Shown: positions 1 through 6,124 of the stretch, in pieces
Layout of the letters: each line of letters begins with the position of its first letter
How positions within the stretch are numbered: position 1 is the first letter of the stretch
Assembly (NCBI GenBank): GCA_903873565.1
Contig: CAIQOY010000086.1
Span: 1 to 8,272 of the forward strand
Reading direction: 5' to 3'
From: an uncultured Actinomycetes bacterium
GTDB taxonomy: Bacteria > Actinomycetota > Thermoleophilia > Gaiellales > F1-60-MAGs149
Length of the DNA: 8,272 nucleotides
Position numbers and translations under genes: made by a program
Notes under the pieces: generated by a model
What the model was told of the DNA's origin: nothing
Databases searched by the model: none
The model's input: the letters and a program-made list of their open reading frames with translations, nothing else

Positions 1-1186
1 CCACGTGCGGATGCTCGGACGGCAGGGGATCATCCCCGCCGCCGAGGCCGACGCGATCGTGGCGGCGCTCGACGACGTGGCGATCGACGACGGCGCGGCC
101 GATGAGGACGTGCACTCGCTGATCGAGCGCCAGCTCGTCGCCGCCCTCGGCGACACCGGGCGGCGCGTCCACGCCGGCCGCTCGCGCAACGACCAGGTCG
201 CCACCGCGTTCCGGCTCTGGTGTCGTGCCCACGCCTGGCGCGTGATCCAGGCCGTGGCCGACCTCCAGACCGCGCTCCTCGCGCTGGCCGAGCGCGACGG
301 CGACGCGGTGCTGCCCGGCTTCACGCACCTCCAGCGCGCCCAGCCGGTGCCCCTCGCGCACCACCTGGCCGCCCACGGCTTCGCGCTCCAGCGCGACGTG
401 CAGCGCCTGCGCGCGGCGCAGGCCGCGGCCGACGTCTCGCCGCTCGGAGCCGGCGCGCTCGCGGGCTCGAGCCTGCCGCTCGACCCGGTCGCCGTGGCCG
501 CCGACCTCGGGATGGCGGGCAGCTTTGCCAACAGCCTCGACGCGGTCGCCGACCGGGACTTCGCGGCCGACCTGGCCTACGCCTGCGCGCTCTGCCTCGT
601 GCACTGCTCGCGGCTGGGCGAGGAGCTCGTGCTCTGGACCTCGCAGGAGGTGGCCTGGGCCGCGCTCCCCGACGACGTCGCCACGGGCTCGAGCATGATG
701 CCCCAGAAGAAGAACCCGGACGTCGGCGAGCTCGCCCGCGGCCGGGCCGGCACGGCGATCGGCCGCCTGACCGGCCTGCTCGCCGTCCTCAAGGGCCTGC
801 CCCTGGCCTACAACCGCGACCTGCAGGAGGACAAGCAGGCGGTCTTCGAGCAGGTCGACGCGGCCCTCGGCGTCCTGCGCCTGCTCGAGCTCGCCTACGC
901 CGGGCTCGCCGTCGACCGCGAGCGCATGCGCGCGGCGGCCGCCGACGGCACGACGGTGGCCACGGACGTGGCCGAGGGCCTCGTCCGCGGCGGGATGCCC
1001 TTCCGGGACGCCCACGCCGAGGTCGCCGGGCGCATCGCGGCGGGCGAGCGCTTCGACGCGCCCACCCCCGAGGAGGCGATCGCGGCCCGCACGGGCCCGG
1101 GCATGCCGGGCGCCGTTGCCGACCAGCTCGCGCGGCTGCGGGAGCTCGTCGCCGAGTCCCGCTCCCTGCCCGAGCCCGCGCCGTGA
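1..1186 (+). CDS. argH: Argininosuccinate lyase, 5'-truncated by window edge
   Basis: Cytosolic enzyme of the fumarase/aspartase superfamily that splits argininosuccinate into arginine and fumarate, the last step of arginine synthesis. The frame is open to the left edge. The first codons read H-V-R-M-L, matching the conserved internal H-A-R-M-L of ArgH, so the GTG at base 5 is an internal Val codon and about 65-75 N-terminal residues are missing. Counting that Val as residue 1: the HAGRSRNDQV motif at 56-65, the THLQ motif with the catalytic-region His at 107-110, and the superfamily signature GSSMMPQKKNP at 228-238 with the catalytic Ser on the mobile loop. DLQEDKQ follows at 272-278. The visible 393 residues plus the missing part fit the usual length of about 460. 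The TGA stop overlaps the lysA GTG start, so the two are probably translationally coupled. The promoter lies outside the window. Identity is secure; the true start cannot be seen. Confidence 0.97.
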   Translation, partial: HVRMLGRQGIIPAAEADAIVAALDDVAIDDGAADEDVHSLIERQLVAALGDTGRRVHAGRSRNDQVATAFRLWCRAHAWRVIQAVADLQTALLALAERDGDAVLPGFTHLQRAQPVPLAHHLAAHGFALQRDVQRLRAAQAAADVSPLGAGALAGSSLPLDPVAVAADLGMAGSFANSLDAVADRDFAADLAYACALCLVHCSRLGEELVLWTSQEVAWAALPDDVATGSSMMPQKKNPDVGELARGRAGTAIGRLTGLLAVLKGLPLAYNRDLQEDKQAVFEQVDAALGVLRLLELAYAGLAVDRERMRAAAADGTTVATDVAEGLVRGGMPFRDAHAEVAGRIAAGERFDAPTPEEAIAARTGPGMPGAVADQLARLRELVAESRSLPEPAP

Positions 1187-2475
1187 GCGAGCGGCCGGAC
1201 GCGCTCCTGCCGTTCCCCGATTCGGCCCGCCTCGAGGCCGACGGGATCCGGCTCGACGGGATCGCCCTGTCCGCGCTGGCGGCAGAGCACGGGACCCCGC
1301 TCTACGTCTACGACGCCGCGTCGGTCCGCAGCCGGGCCGAGGCGGTCGCCGCCGCGCTGCGGGACGCGCCGGGCGGCGGCCGGGCGGCCTTCGCTCTCAA
1401 GGCCCAGTCCGCGCTCGCGCTCCTGCGCCTGATCCGCGCGGCCGGCCTCGGTGCGGACTGCGCCTCCGCGGGGGAGATCGAGGCGGCCCGACGCGCCGGG
1501 TTCGACGGGGCGTCGCTGGTGATCCACGGCAACGCCAAGTCCGATGCCGACCTGCGCGCCGCCCTCGACGCGGGGGCGGGCCTCGTCGTGCTCGACGGGC
1601 GCGACGAGGCGCAGCGCCTGGCGGCCCTCTGCCGCGCGGCCGGGCGCAGCCAGGACGTGCTCGTCCGGATCGCGCCGGGGATCGACGTCGACACCCACCG
1701 GCACATCGCGACCGGCCACCACGGCTCCAAGTTCGGCGTCACGCCGGAGGCCGGCGCCGCGCTCCTGCGCGACCTGCCCGCGGGCCTCGTCGGACGCGGC
1801 CTGCACGTGCACCTCGGCTCGCAGGTGCTGGACCCGGAGCCGCTCGTGGCCGCCGCGCGCTGGCTGCCCGCGTTCGCCAAGGCGGAGGGCATCCCGCTCG
1901 AGGTCCTCGACGTCGGCGGCGGCCTCGGCATCCGCTACACCCCGGACCAGCCGCAGCCCGACCCGGGCGCGCACACGCGGGCGCTGGTCGAGGCGATCGC
2001 CACGGTCTGCGCCGACGAGGGGCTCGCGGTGCCCGAGATCGTGGTCGAGCCGGGCCGCTCGATCGTCGGCACCGCCGGCGTGACGCTGTACCGCGTGGTC
2101 GGGGTCAAGACCGCGGGCGACGGGTCGACCTGGGTCGCCGTCGACGGCGGCATGGGCGACAACCTGCGGGTCGGGCTCTACGGCGCCGACTACGCGCCGG
2201 TCCTCGCCGATCGCCCGACCGCCGAGGCGACGGGGCGCTACCGCATCGCCGGGCGCCACTGCGAGTCGACGGACGTGCTCGCCGAGGATGTCCCGCTCGC
2301 CGACCCCGCGGTCGGCGACGTGATCGCGGTGCCCGCCACGGGCGCCTACCACCAGACGATGGCGCACACCTACAACCTCTTCGGCCGCCCGGCGGCCGTG
2401 CTCGTCGACGGCGGAGCCGCCCGGGAGATCACCCGGCGCGAGACGGCCGACGAGCTGTTCGCGCGCGACGTGTGA
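1183..2475 (+). CDS. lysA: Diaminopimelate decarboxylase
   Basis: PLP-dependent fold-type III (alanine racemase-like barrel) enzyme that decarboxylates meso-diaminopimelate to L-lysine; cytosolic. 430 residues, normal for LysA. The GTG start overlaps the argH stop (GTGA); it gives the expected N-terminus VSERPDALLPFPDS, and no clear ribosome site precedes it, which suggests coupling to argH translation. Motifs: the PLP-binding Lys is K73 in FALKAQS; HGNAKS at 115-120; TGHHGSKFGV at 177-186; HVHLGSQ at 208-214; the glycine loop DVGGGLG at 243-249; EPGRS at 289-293; the DAP-decarboxylase CES-D box at C360, E361, S362 and D364, with C360 the expected active-site Cys contributed across the dimer; GAY at 387-389 and YNLFGRP at 397-403. 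Two small departures from textbook LysA: KAQ where KAN is common, and DCASAGEI at 92-99 where VSGGEL is common. The second resembles the ornithine-decarboxylase branch, but the CES-D and GAY-YN regions favour LysA. Confidence 0.95.
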   Translation: MSERPDALLPFPDSARLEADGIRLDGIALSALAAEHGTPLYVYDAASVRSRAEAVAAALRDAPGGGRAAFALKAQSALALLRLIRAAGLGADCASAGEIEAARRAGFDGASLVIHGNAKSDADLRAALDAGAGLVVLDGRDEAQRLAALCRAAGRSQDVLVRIAPGIDVDTHRHIATGHHGSKFGVTPEAGAALLRDLPAGLVGRGLHVHLGSQVLDPEPLVAAARWLPAFAKAEGIPLEVLDVGGGLGIRYTPDQPQPDPGAHTRALVEAIATVCADEGLAVPEIVVEPGRSIVGTAGVTLYRVVGVKTAGDGSTWVAVDGGMGDNLRVGLYGADYAPVLADRPTAEATGRYRIAGRHCESTDVLAEDVPLADPAVGDVIAVPATGAYHQTMAHTYNLFGRPAAVLVDGGAAREITRRETADELFARDV

Positions 2476-2489
2476 CCGCCCCGCGGCGG
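2476..2489 (+). terminator. Small GC hairpin after lysA
   Basis: Immediately after the lysA TGA, CCGCC (2476-2480) and GGCGG (2485-2489) form a 5-bp all-GC stem with a 4-base loop. No T-run follows. It could be a weak or factor-assisted terminator separating the argH-lysA transcript from uvrB, but a stem this short arises easily by chance in such GC-rich DNA. Confidence 0.25.
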
Positions 2490-2494
2490 TGTGG

Positions 2495-2500
2495 CACGCT
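2495..2500 (+). promoter_or_regulatory. -10-like hexamer CACGCT, probable leaderless uvrB promoter
   Basis: CACGCT lies exactly 6 bases before the uvrB ATG, inside TGGCACGCT. The DUF4389 gene has the nearly identical TGGCACAAT at the same distance, and uvrA has TAGGCT at the same distance. A -10 box here would start transcription at or next to the ATG. There is no Shine-Dalgarno sequence before uvrB, which agrees with leaderless translation. A possible -35 is GTGACC at 2472-2477, 17 bases upstream and overlapping the lysA stop. No LexA-type GAAC-N4-GTTC box is visible in this gap. Confidence 0.5.
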
Positions 2501-2506
2501 ACGCGC

Positions 2507-4501
2507 ATGCCGCCGTTCCGCTTCGCGGGTGCGTTCCAGCCCACCGGCGACCAGCCGCGCGCGATCGAGGGGATCGTCGAGGGCGTCGAGGGCGGCGAGC
2601 GCTTCGTCACCCTGCTCGGCGCGACGGGCACGGGCAAGACCGCGACGATGGCGTACACGATCGAGCGCCTGCAGCGGCCGGCGCTGGTGATCGCGCACAA
2701 CAAGACGCTGGCGGCGCAGCTCTGCAACGAGTTCCGGGAGTTCTTCCCCGACAACGCGGTCGAGTACTTCGTCTCGTACTACGACTACTACCAGCCCGAG
2801 GCGTACATCGCCCAGACCGACACCTACATCGAGAAGGACGCGGTCGTCAACGACGACATCGACCGCCTGCGCCACGCGGCCACGGCCTCGCTCCTGACCC
2901 GACGCGACGTGATCATCGTCGCCTCCGTCTCGTGCATCTACGGCCTCGGCTCGCCGGACGAGTACCAGGAGCGGCTCGTGATCCTCAAGGTGGGGGAGGA
3001 CACCGGGGGTCGCGACACGGTCCTGCGGGCCCTCGTCGACATCCAGTACCGCCGCAACGACACGGCGCTCGGGCGCGGCGCCTTCCGGGCCAAGGGCGAC
3101 GTGATCGAGCTGCAGCCGGCCTATATGGAGTCGGCGTACCGGATCAGCCTGTTCGGGGACGAGGTCGAGTCGATCACGCACTACGACCCGCTCACCGGCG
3201 AGGTGCTGGGCAAGCCGACGGAGCTCGTGGTCTACCCGGCCACCCACTACGTCACGGACCCCGTCACCATCGAGCGGGCGACGCAGGAGATCCTCGCCGA
3301 GATGGCGGAGTGCGCGCATCGCTTCGAGGTGGACGGCAAGCCGCTCGAGGCGCACCGCATCCGCCAGCGCACCGAGTACGACGTCGAGATGCTCCGCGAG
3401 ATGGGCTACTGCAACGGCGTCGAGAACTACTCCCGCATCTTCGAGGGCCGCCCGCCCGGCTCGTCGCCGTTCACGCTGATCGACTACTTCCCCGGCGACT
3501 TCCTGCTCTTCGTCGACGAGTCCCACCAGACGATCCCGCAGATCGGCGGGATGTTCGAGGGCGACCGCTCGCGCAAGCTGCAGCTGATCGAGCACGGGTT
3601 CCGGCTGCCGTCGGCGCTCGACAACCGCCCGCTCCAGTTCGACGAGTTCCTGGGCAAGATCGGCCAGGCCGTGCTCGTGTCCGCGACGCCGGGCGCCTTC
3701 GAGCTGCGGGAGAGCCAGCGCGTGGTCGAGCAGATCATCCGGCCGACCGGCCTGATCGACCCCGAGGTCGAGCTGCGGCCGACGGAGGGGCAGATCGACG
3801 ACCTGCTCGGCGAGATCCGCCGGCGCGAGCAGGCGGGCGAGCGCGTGCTGGTCACCACCCTCACGAAGAAGATGGCGGAGGACCTCACCGACTACCTGCT
3901 GGAGAGCGGCGTCAAGACGCGCTACCTGCACTCCGAGATCGACACGCTCGAGCGGATCCAGATCATCCGCGACCTGCGGCTCGGCGAGTACGACGTCCTC
4001 GTCGGGGTCAACCTCCTGCGCGAGGGCCTCGACCTGCCCGAGGTGTCCCTCGTGGCCATTCTCGACGCCGACAAGGAGGGCTTCCTGCGCGGCCAGACCG
4101 CCCTGATCCAGACGATCGGCCGCGCCGCCCGCAACGTCAACGGCCGCGTGATCATGTACGGCGACCGCGAGACCGACGCGATCAGGGGCGCGGTGGCCGA
4201 GACCCAGCGCCGCCGCGAGCGGCAGCTGGCCTACAACGAGGAGCACGGCATCACGCCGACCACGATCAGCAAGGGCGTCTCGGACATCGCCGAGTTCCTG
4301 TCCCTCGAGGCGCCCACCGTGCCGTCGTCGAAGCGCGGCCGCCGCGCCAAGCAGGAGGGGATGGGGCGCTCCGAGCTGGAGCGGCTCTCTGTCGAGCTGG
4401 AGGAGGCGATGTTCCTCGCCGCCGAGGAGCTCCGCTTCGAGGAGGCCGCGCGCCTGCGCGACGAGCTGAAGGGCGTGCGCGGCGAGCTCGCTGCGCTGTA
4501 G
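2507..4501 (+). CDS. uvrB: Excinuclease ABC subunit B (UvrB)
   Basis: Damage-verifying helicase-like subunit of nucleotide excision repair; receives DNA from UvrA, opens it locally and recruits UvrC. 664 residues, complete. Walker A GATGTGKT is at 38-45 (K44). The Tyr-rich beta-hairpin that inserts between the strands begins at Y91-Y92-D93-Y94-Y95 and runs to about 111. The DESH Walker B is at 337-340, motif V NLLREGLDLPEVS at 502-514, motif VI QTIGRAARN at 535-543. The C-terminal UVR helical hairpin (about 623-658, ELERLSVELEEAM followed by RFEEAARLRDELK) is the UvrC contact. I chose the ATG at 2507, giving MPPFRFAGAFQPTGDQP, the usual UvrB beginning. The in-frame GTG at 2489 would add six residues unlike the family and would overlap the -10-like hexamer. 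The gene stands alone between a putative promoter and a strong hairpin. All key residues are present. Confidence 0.98.
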   Translation: MPPFRFAGAFQPTGDQPRAIEGIVEGVEGGERFVTLLGATGTGKTATMAYTIERLQRPALVIAHNKTLAAQLCNEFREFFPDNAVEYFVSYYDYYQPEAYIAQTDTYIEKDAVVNDDIDRLRHAATASLLTRRDVIIVASVSCIYGLGSPDEYQERLVILKVGEDTGGRDTVLRALVDIQYRRNDTALGRGAFRAKGDVIELQPAYMESAYRISLFGDEVESITHYDPLTGEVLGKPTELVVYPATHYVTDPVTIERATQEILAEMAECAHRFEVDGKPLEAHRIRQRTEYDVEMLREMGYCNGVENYSRIFEGRPPGSSPFTLIDYFPGDFLLFVDESHQTIPQIGGMFEGDRSRKLQLIEHGFRLPSALDNRPLQFDEFLGKIGQAVLVSATPGAFELRESQRVVEQIIRPTGLIDPEVELRPTEGQIDDLLGEIRRREQAGERVLVTTLTKKMAEDLTDYLLESGVKTRYLHSEIDTLERIQIIRDLRLGEYDVLVGVNLLREGLDLPEVSLVAILDADKEGFLRGQTALIQTIGRAARNVNGRVIMYGDRETDAIRGAVAETQRRRERQLAYNEEHGITPTTISKGVSDIAEFLSLEAPTVPSSKRGRRAKQEGMGRSELERLSVELEEAMFLAAEELRFEEAARLRDELKGVRGELAAL

Positions 4502-4528
4502 GCCGCCGGGGCCGGAGCCCCGGCGGCC
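4501..4528. terminator. Perfect 12-bp GC hairpin between convergent uvrB and lipoprotein gene
   Basis: GGCCGCCGGGGC (4501-4512) and GCCCCGGCGGCC (4517-4528) are exact reverse complements around a CGGA loop (TCCG on the other strand). The first base is the G of the uvrB TAG stop, and the hairpin ends 6 bases before the TGA of the opposing lipoprotein gene. Its position between two gene ends and its symmetry fit a bidirectional terminator. It lacks a T-run on either side, which is common in very GC-rich Actinobacteria but leaves the mechanism open. Confidence 0.75.
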
Positions 4529-4534
4529 ATCAGC

Positions 4535-4948
4535 TCAGTTGGTCTGGCAGGCGGCCTGGTAGAGCGCGGCCGGCACCTCGGCCGAGGCCTCGTCGGTGCC
4601 GCAGGCCATCTCGCGGTCCATCAGCGCCCAGATGCCGCCCTCGGCCTGGACGACCACGGTCTCGGTGAACTCCGAGCCGGCGTCGCCGACGTTCGGGAAC
4701 AGCACCGCCCAGCCGTCCGCGCACTGGAACTCGTCGGCGGGCAGCGTCGCCGGGGTGCCCTCGCTCTCGCCGTAGGCCTTGACCCAGGCGTCGAAGGTGG
4801 CCTGGTCGCAGACGGCCTCGCCGCCGCCGACCTCGCCGCCGCCGGCGACGGAGCTGTCGGCCGAGTCGTCGGAGCCGCAGGCGGCGACGCCGAGCGCGGC
4901 GATCAGAAGGAGCAGGAGCAGCAGGGGGGTCTTCGTGGAGATCTTCAT
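4535..4948 (-). CDS. Small secreted lipoprotein with four conserved-looking cysteines, function unknown
   Basis: 137 residues. The N-terminus is a clear lipoprotein signal: positive MKISTK, a leucine-rich core at 9-16, and lipobox VAAC at 21-24, so C24 should be lipidated and the protein anchored on the outer face of the membrane. A Ser/Gly/Asp linker (25-45) follows. The mature domain, about 90 residues, has C47, C76, C116 and C134, an even number that could form two disulfides, with FQCADGWAV at 74-82 and an IWALMDREMAC stretch at 106-116. I do not recognise a named family; the Trp-x-x-x-Asp-Arg-x-x-x-Cys ending resembles small uncharacterised actinobacterial lipoproteins. It follows ridA on the same strand after 10 bases and converges on uvrB. 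No ribosome site at normal distance: GGAG lies 15 bases before ATG, inside a hairpin. A real gene judging from the signal peptide and domain pattern; function open. Confidence 0.85.
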   Translation of the reverse strand: MKISTKTPLLLLLLLIAALGVAACGSDDSADSSVAGGGEVGGGEAVCDQATFDAWVKAYGESEGTPATLPADEFQCADGWAVLFPNVGDAGSEFTETVVVQAEGGIWALMDREMACGTDEASAEVPAALYQAACQTN

Positions 4949-4951
4949 GCG

Positions 4952-4969
4952 CCGGAGGTTACGCTCCGG
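4952..4969 (-). promoter_or_regulatory. Hairpin enclosing the ridA stop codon, with overlapping -10-like TAACCT
   Basis: On the minus strand CCGGAG, loop CGTAAC, CTCCGG form a perfect 6-bp inverted repeat. The TAA in the loop is the ridA stop, and the hairpin ends 3 bases before the lipoprotein ATG. The only Shine-Dalgarno-like GGAG before that ATG sits in the 5' arm, so folding would hide it and a ribosome finishing ridA would open it: a candidate coupling device. Alternatively TAACCT (4956-4961), 7 bases before the ATG, could be the -10 of a leaderless promoter. Sequence alone does not decide between these. Confidence 0.4.
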
Positions 4970-5345
4970 ACCCGACGACGGCGATGCAGTCGATCTCGAC
5001 CAGGAAGCCGCCGAGGGTCGAGCCGACGGTGGTCCGGCAGGGGCGGTGGTCGCCGAAGCGGCGCGCGTAGACCTCGTTGTAGGCGGCGAAGTCGCCGTGC
5101 AGGTCCTGCAGGTGCGCGGTCACCTTGACCACGTCGGCCAGGGTCGCGCCGGCGGCCTTGAGCGATGCCTCGAGGTTGTCGAACACGACCTCGGTCTGCG
5201 CGGCGACGTCGTCGCCGTGGATCTGGCCGTCGGGGCCGTAGGGGACGTTCCCGGAGACCCAGACGGTCTCGCCGACCTTGATCACGGGGGTGTACGGGGC
5301 GCTGGGCGGCGGGGCGCCCTCGGGGTGCAGCTTCTCCTGCTTCAC
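4959..5345 (-). CDS. ridA: Rid-family (YjgF/YER057c/UK114) protein, probable enamine/imine deaminase
   Basis: Small cytosolic protein of the Rid family, whose members form homotrimers and, in the RidA branch, hydrolyse reactive 2-aminoacrylate-type enamines and imines released by PLP enzymes. 128 residues, typical length. Visible family features: VWVSGNVPYGPDG at 28-40; the helix TEVVFDNLEASLKAAG at 51-66; DVVKVTAHLQD at 71-81; and the C-terminal active-site strand with R104 (in RPCRTTVG) and E117 (in FLVEIDCIAV), matching the Arg and Glu that bind the substrate carboxylate and activate water in RidA. Retention of R104 argues for catalytic activity, though assignment to RidA rather than another Rid subgroup is inference. 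I chose the GTG start at 5345 because AGGAGG precedes it by 4 bases and MKQEKLHPEG is a normal Rid N-terminus; the frame extends further upstream but into divergent promoter DNA. Likely heads a two-gene unit with the lipoprotein. Confidence 0.92.
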   Translation of the reverse strand: MKQEKLHPEGAPPPSAPYTPVIKVGETVWVSGNVPYGPDGQIHGDDVAAQTEVVFDNLEASLKAAGATLADVVKVTAHLQDLHGDFAAYNEVYARRFGDHRPCRTTVGSTLGGFLVEIDCIAVVGSGA

Positions 5346-5349
5346 GGTT

Positions 5350-5355
5350 CCTCCT
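5350..5355 (-). promoter_or_regulatory. Ribosome binding site AGGAGG of ridA
   Basis: A perfect AGGAGG on the minus strand, 4 bases before the GTG at 5345, fixes the ridA start well inside the open frame. It is the only strong Shine-Dalgarno sequence before any start in this window, in contrast with the apparently leaderless uvrB, DUF4389 gene and uvrA. Confidence 0.8.
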
Positions 5356-5360
5356 CGCTG

Positions 5361-5403
5361 GGGACCCCGGCAGCGTAGCCCGCCGCGGACGCCCGGGACC
5401 CCG
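5361..5403. repeat. Two copies of GGGACCCCG in the ridA / DUF4389 divergent region, possible operator pair
   Basis: GGGACCCCG occurs at 5361-5369 and again at 5395-5403, 34 bases apart. Each copy contains an odd palindrome (GGG-A-CCC; the first extends to GGGG-A-CCCC). The first copy covers the expected ridA transcription start about 7 bases past its -10. The second covers the expected ridA -35 position and lies between the -35 and -10 of the divergent gene. The placement suits a regulator site, but GC-only motifs recur by chance in this DNA. Confidence 0.3.
5372..5377 (-). promoter_or_regulatory. -10-like hexamer TACGCT for ridA
   Basis: TACGCT on the minus strand matches the TAnnnT pattern of actinobacterial -10 boxes and lies 26 bases before the ridA GTG, giving a leader of roughly 20 bases that includes the AGGAGG. 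No recognisable -35 is seen 16-18 bases upstream. Confidence 0.45.
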
Positions 5404-5409
5404 CGCTGG

Positions 5410-5415
5410 CACAAT
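5410..5415 (+). promoter_or_regulatory. -10-like hexamer CACAAT for the DUF4389 gene
   Basis: CACAAT within TGGCACAAT lies exactly 6 bases before the ATG at 5422, the same arrangement and nearly the same sequence as before uvrB. CGGACG at 5386-5391, 18 bases upstream, is a weak -35 candidate. No Shine-Dalgarno sequence is present, so a leaderless transcript is likely. Confidence 0.55.
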
Positions 5416-5421
5416 CGGGCC

Positions 5422-6087
5422 ATGAGCACACCGCCCGCCAGCCCCGCGGCGCCGGCGGCCCCGAGCGGCCCGGCGCCCTATCCCGTCGACCTCGACGTCC
5501 GCTACCCCGACCAGCCGCGCAACCGGGCGACCGCGTTCTTCCGGCTGATCCTCGCGGTCCCGGTGCTGATCCTGCTCGGCATGCTCACGCAGCAGACCTC
5601 GACCGACCTCTCGGCGGCCAACGCCGCGTCCCTGGCCGGCGGGTTCGTGTTCCTGCCGACCCTGCTCCTGCTCCTGTTCCGCCACCGCTACCCGCGCTGG
5701 TGGTTCGACTTCAACGTGCAGCTCCTCGCCTTCCTCAACCGGGTCAGCATGTACCTGCTGCTCCTGCGCGACGAGTACCCCTCGACCGAGGACCGCCAGG
5801 CGCTCGACCTGCGCGTCCCGTACCCCGACGCCAAGGCCGAGCTCTCGCGCGGCCTGCCGCTCGTCAAGTGGCTCTTGGCCGTCCCGCACTACATCGTGCT
5901 GGGCGTGCTCTCGATCGGCGTCCTCGTGGCGGTGGTCATCGCCTGGTTCGCCATCCTCTTCAGCGGGCGCTGCCCGCGCGGCATCCACGACTTCATCGTC
6001 GGCTACCTGCGCTGGACCGCGCGGGTCTACTGCTACGCGATCCTGCTCACCACCGACCGCTACCCGCCCTTCCGGCTCGCCTCCTGA
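5422..6087 (+). CDS. DUF4389-type integral membrane protein with duplicated halves
   Basis: 221 residues; function unknown. The N-terminus (1-19) is a Pro/Ala/Ser-rich tail. Two related units follow. Unit 1 (about 20-121) opens with YPVDLDVRYPD, then FFRLILAVPVLILLGML (39-55), a hydrophobic segment at 71-86, and ends NRVSMYLLLLRDEYPS. Unit 2 (about 127-216) opens with LDLRVPYPD, then KWLLAVPHYIVLGVLS (149-164), a segment at 166-180, and ends ARVYCYAILLTTDRYPPF. The FSGRCPRGIHDF and RWTARVYCY stretches and the closing D-x-YPPF are what I associate with DUF4389 proteins. About four strongly hydrophobic segments, with amphipathic stretches near 97-115 and 190-210, place it in the cytoplasmic membrane; topology is uncertain. 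I chose the ATG at 5422 because the -10-like hexamer ends 6 bases before it; the frame extends upstream into ridA antisense. It is divergent from ridA and followed after 37 bases by uvrA with its own promoter-like sequence. The family name is from memory of the motifs. Confidence 0.85.
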   Translation: MSTPPASPAAPAAPSGPAPYPVDLDVRYPDQPRNRATAFFRLILAVPVLILLGMLTQQTSTDLSAANAASLAGGFVFLPTLLLLLFRHRYPRWWFDFNVQLLAFLNRVSMYLLLLRDEYPSTEDRQALDLRVPYPDAKAELSRGLPLVKWLLAVPHYIVLGVLSIGVLVAVVIAWFAILFSGRCPRGIHDFIVGYLRWTARVYCYAILLTTDRYPPFRLAS

Positions 6088-6091
6088 CCGC

Positions 6092-6104
6092 CGCGGGCGC
6101 CGCG
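6092..6104 (+). terminator. Small GC hairpin after the DUF4389 gene
   Basis: CGCGG (6092-6096) and CCGCG (6100-6104) pair around a 3-base loop, starting 5 bases after the TGA. No T-run follows. It mirrors the small hairpin between lysA and uvrB in position, but is short enough to be chance. Confidence 0.2.
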
Positions 6105-6112
6105 CGTGCGAT

Positions 6113-6118
6113 TAGGCT
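6113..6118 (+). promoter_or_regulatory. -10-like hexamer TAGGCT, probable leaderless uvrA promoter
   Basis: TAGGCT, inside GATTAGGCT, fits TAnnnT and ends exactly 6 bases before the uvrA ATG. It stands out in a gap otherwise almost wholly G and C. No Shine-Dalgarno sequence precedes the ATG and no clear -35 lies at standard spacing. No LexA-type box is visible, so I see no sign of SOS control here. Confidence 0.55.
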
Positions 6119-6124
6119 GGTCGG

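Noticed and set aside
1183..2475. lysA as an ornithine- or carboxynorspermidine-type decarboxylase instead
   Set aside because: DCASAGEI looks ODC-like, but the C-E-S-x-D box, GAY...YN ending, TG-x3-SKFG motif and length all match LysA.
2489..2506. Upstream in-frame GTG start for uvrB
   Set aside because: The six extra residues do not resemble UvrB N-termini, and the GTG would lie upstream of the -10-like hexamer; the ATG at 2507 fits the family.
895..2754. Long minus-strand open frame (619 codons) opposite argH/lysA/uvrB start
   Set aside because: It is antisense to three clear protein families, crosses gene boundaries and is Arg/Gly/Val/Asp-rich with no recognisable domain. Extreme GC content removes stop codons from the opposite strand.
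2429..4246. Minus-strand open frame of 605 codons opposite uvrB
   Set aside because: Fully antisense to uvrB, crosses into lysA, and lacks any domain or start signal.
5240..5252. GGGGACGTTCCC near-palindrome
   Set aside because: It lies inside ridA coding sequence, is imperfect, and does not match a LexA box.
4779..5378. Plus-strand open frame opposite the lipoprotein and ridA
   Set aside because: The minus-strand genes have a signal peptide, lipobox, AGGAGG and Rid motifs; the plus frame has none of these.
5346..5429. Longer ridA starting near 5429
   Set aside because: It would run through both putative promoters and the start of the divergent gene, and the added residues are not Rid-like. 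AGGAGG supports the GTG at 5345.
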